Shown: positions 1-12,236 of the stretch, piece after piece
How positions within the stretch are numbered: the first letter of the stretch is position 1
Layout: the number at the start of each line of letters is the position of its first letter
Assembly (NCBI RefSeq): GCF_009857595.1
Contig: NZ_WWCU01000019.1
Span: 57,143-121,142, forward strand
Direction: 5' to 3'
Source: Pseudoduganella aquatica
GTDB taxonomy: Bacteria; Pseudomonadota; Gammaproteobacteria; Burkholderiales; Burkholderiaceae_D
Length of the DNA stretch: 64,000 nucleotides
Notes under the pieces: model-generated
Database searches by the model: none
What the model was told of the DNA's origin: nothing
What the model saw: only the letters and a program-made list of their open reading frames with translations
Made by a program: the position numbers and the translations under genes

Positions 1-1271
1 GCTTTGCACTGCAGAACACCAACACCAGCCGCATCTTCGCCACGCTGGGCGCCGGAGCCGACGACCTGCCGCTGTTCTGGCTGGCCGCGCCCGTCACCGG
101 CCTGCTGGTGCAGCCGATTATCGGCTACCTGAGCGACAACACCTGGCACCCGCGCTGGGGCCGCCGCCGTCCCTTCTTCTTTGTCGGCGCCGTACTGGCT
201 TCGCTGGCGCTGTTCCTGATGCCCAATTCCAGCGCGCTGTGGATGGCCATTGCCGTCCTGTGGCTGATGGACGCGGCCATCAACGTGTCCATGGAACCGT
301 TCCGCGCCTTCGTCGGCGACAAGCTCGATTCCTCGCAGCAGACCACCGGCTTCGCGATGCAGACCTTCTTCATCGGCTGCGGCGCGGTGATCGCCTCGCT
401 GCTGCCCTATCTGTTCGCGGACGTGCTGGGCGTGAGCAATGTGCCCGTCAACGGCGCCATTCCGGACAGCGTGCGCTACTCCTTCTACGCCGGCGGCGCC
501 GCCTACTTCCTGGCCGTGATGTGGACCGTGCTGACCGCCAATGAAATCCCGCCGGAGAACCTGGAAGCCTTCCGCGCAGAGCGCAAGCCTGGCCTGAAGC
601 ACGCCATCGTTGAAATCCTGGGCGGCTTCATGAGCATGCCGAAAACCATGGTGCAGCTGGCCTTCGTGCAGTTCTTCACCTGGGTGGCGCTGTTCGCCAT
701 GTGGATCTACACCACCAACGCCGTGGCCGACAATGTGTTCGGCACCGCCGACGCGCAATCGGCCGCCTTCCAGGAAGCGGGCAACTGGGTCGGCATCATG
801 TTCGCGGTCTACAACGGCGTGTCCGCGCTGGCCGCCTTCATCCTGCCGGTCTTCGCACGCGCAACCAGCCGCAAATTCGTTCACATGGTCTGCCTGGTCA
901 TCGGCGGCGCCAGCCTGATGAGCATCATGCTGATCCATAACCTGAACCTGTTGATGCTGCCGATGATAGGTGTGGGCATTGCGTGGGCCAGCATCCTGAC
1001 CATGCCCTACGCCATCCTGGCCGGCGCGCTGCCCGCCAAGCGCATGGGCTTCTACATGGGCGTGTTCAACTTCTTCATCGTGATTCCGCAAATCCTCAGC
1101 GGACTGCTGCTGGGCTTCGTCACCAAGCACTTCTTCGCCGGCCACACGGTCAGCACGGTGGCGCTGGGTGGCGCCAGCATGGTGCTGGCGGGCGTGCTGA
1201 CGCTGTTCGTGCACGAGCACGGCGCCAAGCGCGCCGCGCTGCCGGACGGCGCGGCCAAGCAAGCTTCCTGA
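1..1271 (+). CDS. MFS sugar (maltose-type) transporter, 5' truncated by window edge
   Basis: The reading frame is open from base 3, so the N-terminus lies outside the window and about 422 residues are visible. The protein is a polytopic inner-membrane carrier. The cytoplasmic loop YLSDNTWHPRWGRRRPF, with its D-x-W-x-x-R-x-G-R-R-R-P pattern, is typical of MFS sugar symporters of the SLC45/glycoside type that import maltose or sucrose in Xanthomonas- and Caulobacter-like bacteria. It is followed by phosphoglucomutase and an alpha-amylase, so import of maltose or maltodextrins is the natural inference. The substrate is not shown by the sequence itself. The visible part looks intact, ending in a short charged tail. 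Confidence 0.85.
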   Translation, partial: FALQNTNTSRIFATLGAGADDLPLFWLAAPVTGLLVQPIIGYLSDNTWHPRWGRRRPFFFVGAVLASLALFLMPNSSALWMAIAVLWLMDAAINVSMEPFRAFVGDKLDSSQQTTGFAMQTFFIGCGAVIASLLPYLFADVLGVSNVPVNGAIPDSVRYSFYAGGAAYFLAVMWTVLTANEIPPENLEAFRAERKPGLKHAIVEILGGFMSMPKTMVQLAFVQFFTWVALFAMWIYTTNAVADNVFGTADAQSAAFQEAGNWVGIMFAVYNGVSALAAFILPVFARATSRKFVHMVCLVIGGASLMSIMLIHNLNLLMLPMIGVGIAWASILTMPYAILAGALPAKRMGFYMGVFNFFIVIPQILSGLLLGFVTKHFFAGHTVSTVALGGASMVLAGVLTLFVHEHGAKRAALPDGAAKQAS

Positions 1272-1278
1272 CGGCTAG

Positions 1279-3009
<1,731 letters not shown>

Positions 3010-3026
3010 CCATAGGAACGCACTGC

Positions 3027-4706
3027 ATGAAACTATCTCCCATCGCATTGTCTTTGGCGCTGCTCGCGGGCAGCATGAACGCACAGGCGGCGCAGCCCGC
3101 AAAGGCAAGCCCGAAGCCATTCCTGTGGGAGAACGCCACCGTCTACTTCCTGCTGACGGACCGTTTCAACAATGCGGACCGCAGCAACGACCTGTCCTAC
3201 GGCCGCAAGGCCGACGCGGCGCCGCAGCGCGGCTACATGGGCGGCGACCTGAAAGGCGTGCTGGCCAAGCTGAAAGCGGGCTACTTCGACAGCCTGGGTG
3301 TGGACGTGCTGTGGCTTACGCCGCCGGTTGAACAGCTGCACGGCTCGACCGACGAAGGCACGGGAAAATCCTATGGCTTCCACGGCTACTGGGCGAAGGA
3401 CTTCACGGCGTTGGACGCCAACCTGGGCACGGAGAAGGACTTCAAGGACGTGGTCGACGCGGCCCACGCGCGCGGCATCCGCGTGCTGCTGGACGTGGTG
3501 ATGAACCACACCGCGCCGTTCACGGACGCGGAACCAGCCTGGCCGCTGGACTGGGTGCGCCTCGATCCCGCCTGCACCTACAAGGACGTGGCGACCAATG
3601 TCGACTGCACGCTGGTGAAAGGCTTGCCGGACGTGCTCACCAACAGCAACGCGAACGTGGCGCTGCCGGACGCGCTGGTGCAGAAATGGAAGAAGGAAGG
3701 GCGCTATGAGCGCGAAGTGAAGGAGCTGGACGCGTTCTTCGCCCGCACCGGCTACCCGCGCGCGCCGCGCTACTACCTGATGAAATGGCACGCCGACTGG
3801 GTGCGCAAGTTTGGCGTGGACGGCTTCCGCGCAGACACCGTGAAGCACACCGAGCCTGGCGTGTGGAAGGAATTGGGCTCGGTGGCTGCGGCAGCGCATG
3901 AGGACTGGAAGCGCGCGCATCCTGGCAAGGTGCTGGGCGACGGCAAGTTTTACATGCTGGCCGAGGTCTACAACTACAACATCGCGCACGGCCGGCAGTT
4001 CGACATGGGCGGCGGGGCCATGGTGGACTTCTACGACAACGGCTTTGACAGCATGATCAACTTCGGCCTGGTGTGGGATGCGAAGCAGGACTATGAAACG
4101 CTGTTCAGCAAGTATTCGGCGGCGCTGCAAGGGCCGCTGAAAGGGAAGTCGGTGCTCAATTACACCGCTTCACATGATGACGGAAATCCGTTCGACCCGG
4201 AGCGCAAGAAGCCCTTCGAGACGGCCAGCAAGCTGCTGCTCGCGCCGGGCGCCGCGCAGATCTACTACGGCGACGAAACCGCGCGCCTGCTGGACGCGCC
4301 GGGCGCGCAGGGGGACGCTAAGCTGCGCACCTATATGAATTGGGACGACCTGGCGAAGAATGCCGCGCGCGACGGCTACAAGGTGGCCGACGTGCGCGCG
4401 CACTGGGCCAGGCTGGGACAGTTCAGGCACGCGCACGTGGCGGTGGGGGCGGGTGCGCATGAGAAGATTGCGGACCAACCTTACACCTTCAAGCGCACTT
4501 ACGAGAAGGATGGCGTGAGCGACAAGGTAGTGGTGGCGCTGGATGTGCCTGCGGCTGCGAGCAGCATCATCAAGGTGGGCGGCGTGTTTGCCGATGGGCA
4601 GAAGGTGAAGGACTACTACTCGGGCGCCAGCACGGTCGTCAAGGATGGCGGAGTGACGCTGACGGTGAAGGGCGGGGTAGTGCTGCTGGGCGCGGCCGCG
4701 CAGTAG
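3027..4706 (+). CDS. exported alpha-amylase, GH13 family
   Basis: Predicted to hydrolyse alpha-1,4 bonds of starch or maltodextrins outside the cytoplasm. The 559-residue protein begins with a Sec signal peptide (MKLSPIALSLALLAGSMNAQA). All GH13 regions are readable: DVVMNH (from 156), GFRADTVKH with nucleophile Asp270, AEVYNYN with acid/base Glu313, and ASHDDGN with Asp384. The chosen ATG is preceded by AGGA and gives the signal peptide; the frame is open farther upstream inside pgm, but that part is out-of-frame shadow. A C-terminal beta domain follows the barrel. It lies 17 bases after pgm, convergent with the pullulanase gene. It resembles periplasmic or secreted MalS-like amylases; the exact cellular location is inferred. 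Confidence 0.93.
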   Translation: MKLSPIALSLALLAGSMNAQAAQPAKASPKPFLWENATVYFLLTDRFNNADRSNDLSYGRKADAAPQRGYMGGDLKGVLAKLKAGYFDSLGVDVLWLTPPVEQLHGSTDEGTGKSYGFHGYWAKDFTALDANLGTEKDFKDVVDAAHARGIRVLLDVVMNHTAPFTDAEPAWPLDWVRLDPACTYKDVATNVDCTLVKGLPDVLTNSNANVALPDALVQKWKKEGRYEREVKELDAFFARTGYPRAPRYYLMKWHADWVRKFGVDGFRADTVKHTEPGVWKELGSVAAAAHEDWKRAHPGKVLGDGKFYMLAEVYNYNIAHGRQFDMGGGAMVDFYDNGFDSMINFGLVWDAKQDYETLFSKYSAALQGPLKGKSVLNYTASHDDGNPFDPERKKPFETASKLLLAPGAAQIYYGDETARLLDAPGAQGDAKLRTYMNWDDLAKNAARDGYKVADVRAHWARLGQFRHAHVAVGAGAHEKIADQPYTFKRTYEKDGVSDKVVVALDVPAAASSIIKVGGVFADGQKVKDYYSGASTVVKDGGVTLTVKGGVVLLGAAAQ

Positions 4707-4724
4707 ATGCTGTGGCGGCGCTGT

Positions 4725-4764
4725 GGCGGGTTACGCGGCGCTGCGCGCCGCTAACCCGCCCTAC
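4725..4764 (+). repeat. REP-like palindrome copy 1 (GGCGGGTTA...TAACCCGCCCTAC)
   Basis: Imperfect palindrome with the ends GGCGGGTTA and TAACCCGCC followed by CTAC, and a GC-rich stem between. The same signature recurs five more times in this window, always outside genes. This copy lies just after the alpha-amylase stop and faces copy 2. Confidence 0.85.
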
Positions 4765-4791
4765 GGGCCTTCCACGCACCCTGGATACAAC

Positions 4792-4829
4792 GTAGGGCGG
4801 GTTAGCGGGCGGAGCCCGCGTAACCCGCC
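4792..4829 (-). repeat. REP-like palindrome copy 2 (inverse orientation)
   Basis: GTAGGGCGGGTTA to TAACCCGCC, the same element as at 4725-4764 but with the GTAG head on the other side, 27 bases away. The head-to-head pair separates two convergent genes, as in a bacterial interspersed mosaic element. It may also act as a bidirectional transcription or mRNA-decay barrier. Confidence 0.85.
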
Positions 4830-4844
4830 ATGCCCGTGCGCCGC

Positions 4845-7583
4845 TTACTCTACAAAGACCACCGCCGTCCGCGCCGGAATGGTGAACCGCCCCGTACCGC
4901 TGTCGTACCTGGCCGATTGCGCGCGTTGGTCTGCGGCGCCTGGCGCTGCATGCACCGGATGCAGGCGGTAGCGCTTGCCTTTCTCCTCATCCGCCACAAT
5001 GCTCTGCTCCACCTTATCCACGTTAATCAGATAAGTCACCGTCTTGAACGCGGCGCCCGGATAGCCTGCGCCATCGATGCGCGCTGCCACCACCGTCGGC
5101 ACCTGCGCCGAGCCGGTGTTCAGGAAATGCAGGCGCTGATTGATGTCCGCCGCCGTGCGCATGCGGAACAGCGTGCTGCTGGCGCGGATCTTGAGCAGGT
5201 CGCGGAAGGCGTCGCGTGCAAACGCGATATCGGCCGGTGCAGGCTTGAGCGCAGGATTCGCCAGCAATGGCTTCATCAACGCATAGTCCTTGCCATTGTC
5301 CGCCTCCGGCGGCAGGCCCACGCCGAAGTAGTTGTCCTGATACGTCCAGTCCAGGCGGTTGAACCAGTCACCCGACTCGAAGCTGTTGCGGTCCAGCGAC
5401 TTGGAACGCAGGATGTCGAATCCCGCGTGGTAGTAGGCCACTCCCTGGCTGAACGCATTGATCGCCGCGCCCAGCATCTGCACGCGCGCGCGCTCGGCGC
5501 CGCTGGTGGCCAGCGGCAGGCGGAACACGTTCACGTCGTACATGGTCTGATTGTCGTGGTTCTCCACGTAGTTCACCACCTCGCCCGGCTCGCTGGCGTA
5601 GCCCGCAGGCTGGCCGCTGTAGTCGATGGCCTGCAGCTCCAGTTCCTTGTCCTGCCAGGTCTTCATCTTGTAAGTGCGCACGCTGCCCGCCAGGCCCACG
5701 CGCACCAGATCGGCCGTGCGCAGCAGGTCTTCCTTCGGACGCTGGCCCGCATGCGCGTTGGCGTCGTACACCAGGCCGTTGATATAGCCCTGCATGCTGA
5801 ACATCTTCTCGCCCGAATCGCCCGCGCCGCCGCCGCGCACCGCATCGCGGCCACGGTCGCTGAAGGTGCCGATGCCGCTGCCGTTCAGCGAAAGTTGCGA
5901 CGCCTGTACGAAGCGCGCGCCGTTCTCCACTTCGCCGAAGTTCCAGCCTTCGCCGATCAGGTTAATCGGTGCGCCGCCGCGATGGCGGCCGGCGGCCTTG
6001 TCCACGCGCGCCTGCAAAGCCTCCATCGCCGCGCGCGGCTGGTGGCCCATCAGGTCGAATCGGAAGGAGTCGATCTTGTAATGGCGGGTCCACAGCTCGG
6101 CCGAATCGATCATCAGCTTGGCCATCATCATATTCTCGGTGGCCGTGTTGTCGCAGCAGGTGGAACGCTCGACCACGCCCTTGGCGTTCAGGCGGTGGTA
6201 ATAGCCCGGCACTACGCGGTCCAGCACGGATTTTTCTTCCTGGCCGCCACGGTAGGTATGGTTGTAGACCACGTCCATGCCCACGCGCAGATTGGTCTTG
6301 TGCAGCGCCATCACCATCTGGCGGAATTCGATGATGCGGCGCGCGCCGTCGGCCGGATCGGTGGCGTAGCTACCCTCGGGGGCGCTGTAATGGTAAGGGT
6401 CGTAGCCCCAGTTGTAGCAGTCCTTGATGAAGGTGGCCGCCACCAGCGCCTGCTGGCCTTCGCCATCCGGCGCACCGCTTGGCTGCGGCACCACGCAGCC
6501 TTGCTCGGGCACGGAGCCGATGTCGTACACCGGCAGCAGGTGGATGTCGGTCATGCCGGCGCGGCTCAGGGCGGCCAGGTGCTTCATGCCGTTGGAGCCG
6601 GTCTCGGTGAAGGCGGTGTACTTGCCTCGGTTGGCGGCGCTGACGGTACTGTCGTTGATGGAGAAGTCGCGCACGTGCAGCTCGTACACGGACATATCGG
6701 TCTGCGCGGCGACCTTCTTCGGCACGGGCGCCTTGTCCCAGCCTGCTGGCTTGAGCTTGGGCGAGTCCAGGTCGGCGATGTAGCTGCGCAGCGAGTCGGT
6801 GGTGAGGCTGACGGAATAAGGGTCGGTGACGAGATTGCGCACCAGGCCCTTGCTCGGCGCGACAACGTCCACCGCGTATTTGAAATACTTCCCGGCCAGG
6901 TTGCTGCGGCGCGAAGCGGACCAGACGCCGGTGGTCGCGTCGAAGCGCATGTTTTCGATACTTGCCGCTTTGCCGTAGCCGTTGTCATAGATGCAGACGG
7001 AAACCTGCTGCGCAGTCGGCGCCCACAGCTTGAAGGCGGTATGGCCTTTTGCCACGGTGGCGCCAAGATCTGTAACGCGGGCAGCCCGCGCATACAGGTC
7101 ATCCAGCGCGCCGGCGATCTGGAGGGTGGTGGCGTCGCGCACGGTGCCGTCGGCGTTCTCCTGCACCAGCACCAGCTGCTGCTTGAGCAGGGCGGGGAGT
7201 TTGGACTGGTCCGCCGGCTCCACGGCCAGCACGGCACCGTTGCCCACGTACTTGAAGCGCTGGGCTGCGTCGGCGGGGATGGCGGCGGTGTGGAGGCCCA
7301 TCGCCAGCGCGCCGTCCGCGCCTGAGACTTTGGCGCCTGCGGCGGCGCTGATCTGGCCGGAGGCCGAGTGATAGAGCTTGAACGAGCCGCTGGCGTCGGC
7401 GCCCGGCCACTTGGCGAGCTGGCGGTTCAGCCAGACCGCGCGCGCGTCGAAGGTGTTCGACTGCTGCAGCACGGTTTCAAACGGCGCGTCGCAAGCGCCC
7501 AGCTGCACGGACGCCTGCGCCCCGAACGCCGCCGTCACCAGCGCCGCGCCCAGCGTCAGGCGCACTCCCATCTTCCCAGCCAT
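4845..7583 (-). CDS. pulA: exported pullulanase-type alpha-1,6-glucosidase
   Basis: Debranching enzyme that would cleave alpha-1,6 links in pullulan, amylopectin or limit dextrins. It has 912 residues with an N-terminal signal peptide (about residues 1-25, ending FGAQA), an N-terminal region with pullulanase N2/CBM48-like segments (HTAFKLWAPTAQ, then VYELHVRDFSIND), and the GH13 barrel. Catalytic motifs: DVVYNHTYRGG, FRFDLMGHQP with nucleophile Asp510, IGEGWNFGE with Glu545, and VENHDNQTMYD with Asp677. GGAGA precedes the ATG. A later Met (MGVRLTLG) is a less favoured alternative. It is convergent with the alpha-amylase, with which it would cooperate on branched glucans. No lipobox is visible, so it is probably soluble periplasmic or secreted. 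Confidence 0.94.
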   Translation of the reverse strand: MAGKMGVRLTLGAALVTAAFGAQASVQLGACDAPFETVLQQSNTFDARAVWLNRQLAKWPGADASGSFKLYHSASGQISAAAGAKVSGADGALAMGLHTAAIPADAAQRFKYVGNGAVLAVEPADQSKLPALLKQQLVLVQENADGTVRDATTLQIAGALDDLYARAARVTDLGATVAKGHTAFKLWAPTAQQVSVCIYDNGYGKAASIENMRFDATTGVWSASRRSNLAGKYFKYAVDVVAPSKGLVRNLVTDPYSVSLTTDSLRSYIADLDSPKLKPAGWDKAPVPKKVAAQTDMSVYELHVRDFSINDSTVSAANRGKYTAFTETGSNGMKHLAALSRAGMTDIHLLPVYDIGSVPEQGCVVPQPSGAPDGEGQQALVAATFIKDCYNWGYDPYHYSAPEGSYATDPADGARRIIEFRQMVMALHKTNLRVGMDVVYNHTYRGGQEEKSVLDRVVPGYYHRLNAKGVVERSTCCDNTATENMMMAKLMIDSAELWTRHYKIDSFRFDLMGHQPRAAMEALQARVDKAAGRHRGGAPINLIGEGWNFGEVENGARFVQASQLSLNGSGIGTFSDRGRDAVRGGGAGDSGEKMFSMQGYINGLVYDANAHAGQRPKEDLLRTADLVRVGLAGSVRTYKMKTWQDKELELQAIDYSGQPAGYASEPGEVVNYVENHDNQTMYDVNVFRLPLATSGAERARVQMLGAAINAFSQGVAYYHAGFDILRSKSLDRNSFESGDWFNRLDWTYQDNYFGVGLPPEADNGKDYALMKPLLANPALKPAPADIAFARDAFRDLLKIRASSTLFRMRTAADINQRLHFLNTGSAQVPTVVAARIDGAGYPGAAFKTVTYLINVDKVEQSIVADEEKGKRYRLHPVHAAPGAADQRAQSARYDSGTGRFTIPARTAVVFVE

Positions 7584-7678
7584 AGACTCGTCTCCAAAGT
7601 AGTTGAGCTACAAAATTGGCATTTGCAGCTTGGATTTGTCCGATATGGTAATCCAATTGCTGTAGCTTTACTACGATT

Positions 7679-7942
7679 CTATGGTTTGTAGACGTCGCGC
7701 CTATGTCCGACAGTAACCACAAGGACCCGAAGAATGCCATCGTCCAACTCGCAAATTATCCGATAGTTACCCATGCGGTAGCTCCAGTACGAACTGAGAT
7801 GGCCGTGCAGAGGCTTCCCTACGCTGCGTGGGGATGGCGCCACGCGCGTTTCGAGGAAGTGGATAATGCGGGCCGAAATGGCAGTATCGAGTTTCCGCAG
7901 TTGCTTCCTCGCCGCGGTGGAGTAGTCAATCTGCCAGGCCAA
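7679..7942 (-). CDS. RelE/ParE-superfamily toxin
   Basis: Small basic protein of 87 residues with the RelE-type layout: an N-terminal KQLRKLD helix, the central GKPLHGHLSSYWSYRMGNYRII strand region, and a C-terminal VVTVGHRRDVYK. Members of this family are usually mRNA interferases, and the late H-R-R-D-V-Y is shared by RelE-like proteins. Its start overlaps the upstream antitoxin gene by 17 bases, the usual antitoxin-first module. The DNA is less GC-rich than the flanking genes, suggesting acquisition. Target and activity cannot be decided from sequence. Confidence 0.85.
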   Translation of the reverse strand: MAWQIDYSTAARKQLRKLDTAISARIIHFLETRVAPSPRSVGKPLHGHLSSYWSYRMGNYRIICELDDGILRVLVVTVGHRRDVYKP

Positions 7943-8153
7943 GGTGAGCCTTGACTTCAGCGGAGCTAAAGACTTGCTCCTCGCCAGTACGCACCTTCTC
8001 CGCTATTTCCACCGCCGAGTAGAAGTGCTCAAGCTCTTCTACTGCAATGTCGACAAGTTGACGCAGCAACTCTTCCTTGGTCTGGCCTATCCTTGCTGCC
8101 AGATCTTCCAGTATCAAGTCGTTCTTGGGGTCCAGTTGAATCGTGGTAGCCAC
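7926..8153 (-). CDS. antitoxin of the RelE-type module
   Basis: Acidic 75-residue protein (MATTIQLDPKNDLILEDLA...). The N-terminal beta strand TTIQLD followed by helices (IGQTKEELLRQLVDIAVEEL) suggests a ribbon-helix-helix DNA-binding half, and the acidic C-terminal tail EEQVFSSAEVKAHLGLAD would bind the toxin. The adjoining toxin gene overlaps its 3' end by 17 bases, implying coupled translation and autoregulation by the complex. It lies alone between pullulanase and dctD, so it is probably a chromosomal add-on rather than part of either neighbour's function. Confidence 0.82.
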   Translation of the reverse strand: MATTIQLDPKNDLILEDLAARIGQTKEELLRQLVDIAVEELEHFYSAVEIAEKVRTGEEQVFSSAEVKAHLGLAD

Positions 8154-8201
8154 AGCTTCACTCCTCTAGATGGATTCTGATCCCCATGCTAATCCCGCTG
8201 T

Positions 8202-9543
<1,342 letters not shown>

Positions 9544-9563
<20 letters not shown>

Positions 9564-11340
9564 TGGTGCTTTCCAGTTGCAGCGGCAGGCGCAGCACGAA
9601 TTGCGCGCCGCCGCCAGGCAGATTATGCGCCGTCAGCTGGCCGTTCATCGCCTGCACGATGGACGACGAGATGGCCAGGCCCAGCCCGAGGCCTTTGCCG
9701 GACGGCTTGGTGGTGTAGAAGGGTTCAAACAGGTGCGCCGCCACCTGCTCGGGGATGCCGCCGCCGCTGTCGCTGATGCGCACTTCGGCGTGGTCGTCCA
9801 CGCGCGCCAGGGTGATGCAGACCTGGCGCTCGGGCGACTCCTCAACGGCGTCCAGCGCATTGCGCAGCAGGTTGATGAGCACCTGCTCGATGCGCACCGG
9901 ATCGCCGGCCACCAGCAGCGGGACGGCGTCCGGCTCCGCGCCCGCATCAATGGCGAGCGCCACGCCGTGGCGGCGGAACTCGCTCTCCATCATGAAGGCC
10001 GAGGCGCGCACCGGCTTGGCCATGTCCACCGCGCAGATGGCTTCATCCTTGCGCGCAAAGCCCTTCAGCTGCGAGATGATGGCGCCCATGCGCGCGCTGG
10101 CGTCGCCGATGTGGCCCAGGTTGGCCTCCGCCTGCGCCGGCTGGCCGCGCTGCAGGAAAGTGCGGGCGTTGTCCGCAAAGGCGCGGATGGCCGCCAGCGG
10201 CTGGTTCAGCTCATGCGTCACGCCCGCCGCCATCTGGCCCAGCATGGCCAGCTTGCCCGCCTGGACCAGTTCATTCTGGGTCGAGCGCAGCATCTGCTCG
10301 GCCGCTTTCAGGCGCGCGTACTTGTTCTCCAGGTCATGGTTGGTCTCGCGCAGCTGCTGCGTGCGTTCAACGATGCGGCTATCCAGCTCGCGCGCCGCCT
10401 GCTGCAAGGCCTGGCGCGACTCCTTGCGCTCCTCCAGCCTGCGCCGGCGCTGGTGCAGCGCCCACCACGACGCGGCCGCGCAGGACAGCAACAGCACGGC
10501 CGCCAGCGCCCACTGCAAGCCCGCGCGCGCCACCCGCGCCTGCGACGGAAACAGCATCAGCTGCCAGCCCAGGCGGCCCACCGGCCGCGCCGCGAACTGT
10601 CCCGGATGCGCGGGCAGCGGCGCCACCGTCTGCCCCATATACTGCTGCGTGTGCGCCAGCTCCTGCGTGGTGGCCGCGCTGAGCGGCTGCAGGCTGCGGT
10701 AGCGCCATTGCGGCTGGTTGCTGAGGAAAATCACGCCGTGCCGGTCCGCCAGCGCAATGGCGTGCTCGCTGCTGCGCCAGGTCTGCTCAAAGTCCGCCAG
10801 ACTGATCTTGGCCACCACCACGCCCGCCACCGGCCCGCCTGCCGTGCCGTTGCGGTACACCGGCTGCGCGATGAAATAGCCCGCCTCGCTGGTGCTGGTG
10901 CCGATGCCGTAGAACAGTCCCGCGCGGCCATGCAGCGCCTCGTTGAAGTAGGGACGGTAGGAGAAGTTCTTGCCGACGAAGCCGAGCGGCTGGTCCCAGT
11001 TGCTCGCGCCCAGCGTGAGGCCGGTGCGGTCCATCATGTAGATGGCGCCGACCTTGGCTTGTTGCTGGATGGTTTGCAGGGATTGATTCAGGCGCGCGAT
11101 GGTGGGCGCGTCGTCGGTATGGGCCAGAGCCTGGATCAGGTCCGGCTGGAAGCCCAGCACGAAGGGCAGGGTTTCATACTTCTCCATGGCCGACTGCAGA
11201 TCCGGCGCCAGCAGCTCCAGCTGGCGCCGGCCCTGCTCCATCAGATCCGCCTGCGCGCGCAGCGTACCGGTCCACCAGGCCGCCGCGACAACCCCGGCAG
11301 TCCCCAGAAAGACCAGTACCCTGAACAGTTTTGCGCGCAT
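9544..11340 (-). CDS. dctB: sensor histidine kinase, DctB-like
   Basis: Inner-membrane sensor of 598 residues. A first membrane helix (about 5-25) and a second before a cytoplasmic coiled coil (around residue 280) enclose a periplasmic sensor region containing the DctB-like YETLPFVLGFQPDL segment, typical of double-Cache ligand domains. The kinase core has the H box GVTHELNQPL with His376, the N box LLRNALDA, DSGGGIP and the GKGLGLGLAIS lid. It would phosphorylate the overlapping DctD partner in response to C4-dicarboxylates. The upstream region carries a 30-bp-arm palindrome only 15 bases before the start codon. Confidence 0.9.
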
Positions 11341-11354
11341 GGTGCGATTTTACA

Positions 11355-11418
11355 TCGGGGTCAGTTCTGTCATCACGTCATGCCGGCAGGCATGACGTGA
11401 TGACAGAACTGACCCCGA
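11355..11418. repeat. perfect 30-bp-arm palindrome with GGGGTCAG ends
   Basis: Arms 11355-11384 and 11389-11418 are perfectly complementary around the 4-base loop GGCA. The outer ends read TCGGGGTCAG and CTGACCCCGA, the core shared with palindromes at 17791-17821 and 57102-57162. It fills almost all the space between the ABC ATPase stop codon (11423) and the dctB start (11340). It has no T-tract on either side, so it is not a standard intrinsic terminator, though such a strong hairpin could stop transcription or block mRNA decay. Confidence 0.9.
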
Positions 11419-11422
11419 AGGT

Positions 11423-12235
11423 TTAGTCGACGGCGGCCATGCGCATTTCGTCGTTGTGGTGGCGCTGCTGCTCTTCCATCACCAGCATGCCGAGTTCGCG
11501 CTTGAGGGCGTTGAATTCGGCGGCGGAGGGGTCGCGCAGGCGCGGCAGGTCGACCATGATGTCGCGCTTGACGGTGCCGGGACGGTAGGTCATCACCACG
11601 ATGCGGTCGGCCATGTAGATCGCTTCTTCGATGCTGTGGGTGACGAAGATGATGGTCTTTTTCAGCTCGGCCCAGATGCGCAGCAGCTCGTCCTGCAGGT
11701 TGCGGCGCGTGAGGGCGTCCAGCGCGCCGAACGGCTCGTCCATCAGCATGATGGGCGAGTCCAGCGCGAGCACGCGGGCGATCGCCACCCGCTGGCGCAT
11801 GCCGCCCGACAGGTCTTTGGGGAAGCGGTGGCGGAAGTCGCTCAGCGAGAGCATGTCGAGCAGCTTGGCCACCGTCTGGTTGATCTCGCCCTGGGACATG
11901 CCTTTGATTTCGAGGCCGAAGGCGATGTTCTTTTCCACCGTCATCCACGGGAACAGCGCGTATTCCTGGAACACCATGCCACGCTCGGGGCCGGGACCGG
12001 TCACAATGCGGCTGTCGGCCGTGATCTCGCCGCTGGACGGCGGCGAAAAGCCTGCGATGGCGTTGAGCAGCGTGGACTTGCCGCAGCCCGATGGTCCCAG
12101 CAGGCAGACGAACTGGCCCTGCGGGATTTCCAGGTTGATGTCCTTGAGCGCCACCACTTCGCGGTCGCTGCTCTTGAAGACCTTGTTTACGCCGCGCACG
12201 GTGATGTGGCTGAAGTTCTTTTCCATTTTGCTCAT
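11423..12235 (-). CDS. ABC importer ATPase, nitrate/sulfonate/taurine type
   Basis: ATP-binding subunit of an importer, 270 residues from the start chosen here (MSKMEKNF). Walker A GPSGCGKS is at residues 47-54, followed by the signature LSGGMRQRVAIARVL, Walker B IMLMDEPFGALD and the switch His in FVTHSIEEA. Family resemblance is to SsuB/TauB/NrtD. The ATG at 12235 is one base after the permease stop and has GGAG upstream within the permease gene, which favours it over an in-frame codon 18 bases earlier. The three genes run binding protein, permease, ATPase, spaced for one operon. Confidence 0.92.
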   Translation of the reverse strand: MSKMEKNFSHITVRGVNKVFKSSDREVVALKDINLEIPQGQFVCLLGPSGCGKSTLLNAIAGFSPPSSGEITADSRIVTGPGPERGMVFQEYALFPWMTVEKNIAFGLEIKGMSQGEINQTVAKLLDMLSLSDFRHRFPKDLSGGMRQRVAIARVLALDSPIMLMDEPFGALDALTRRNLQDELLRIWAELKKTIIFVTHSIEEAIYMADRIVVMTYRPGTVKRDIMVDLPRLRDPSAAEFNALKRELGMLVMEEQQRHHNDEMRMAAVD

Positions 12236-12236
12236 C

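Noticed and set aside
4830..7325. Plus-strand open frame of 831 codons opposite pullulanase
   Set aside because: Pullulanase has every catalytic motif in the other strand; the shadow has none.
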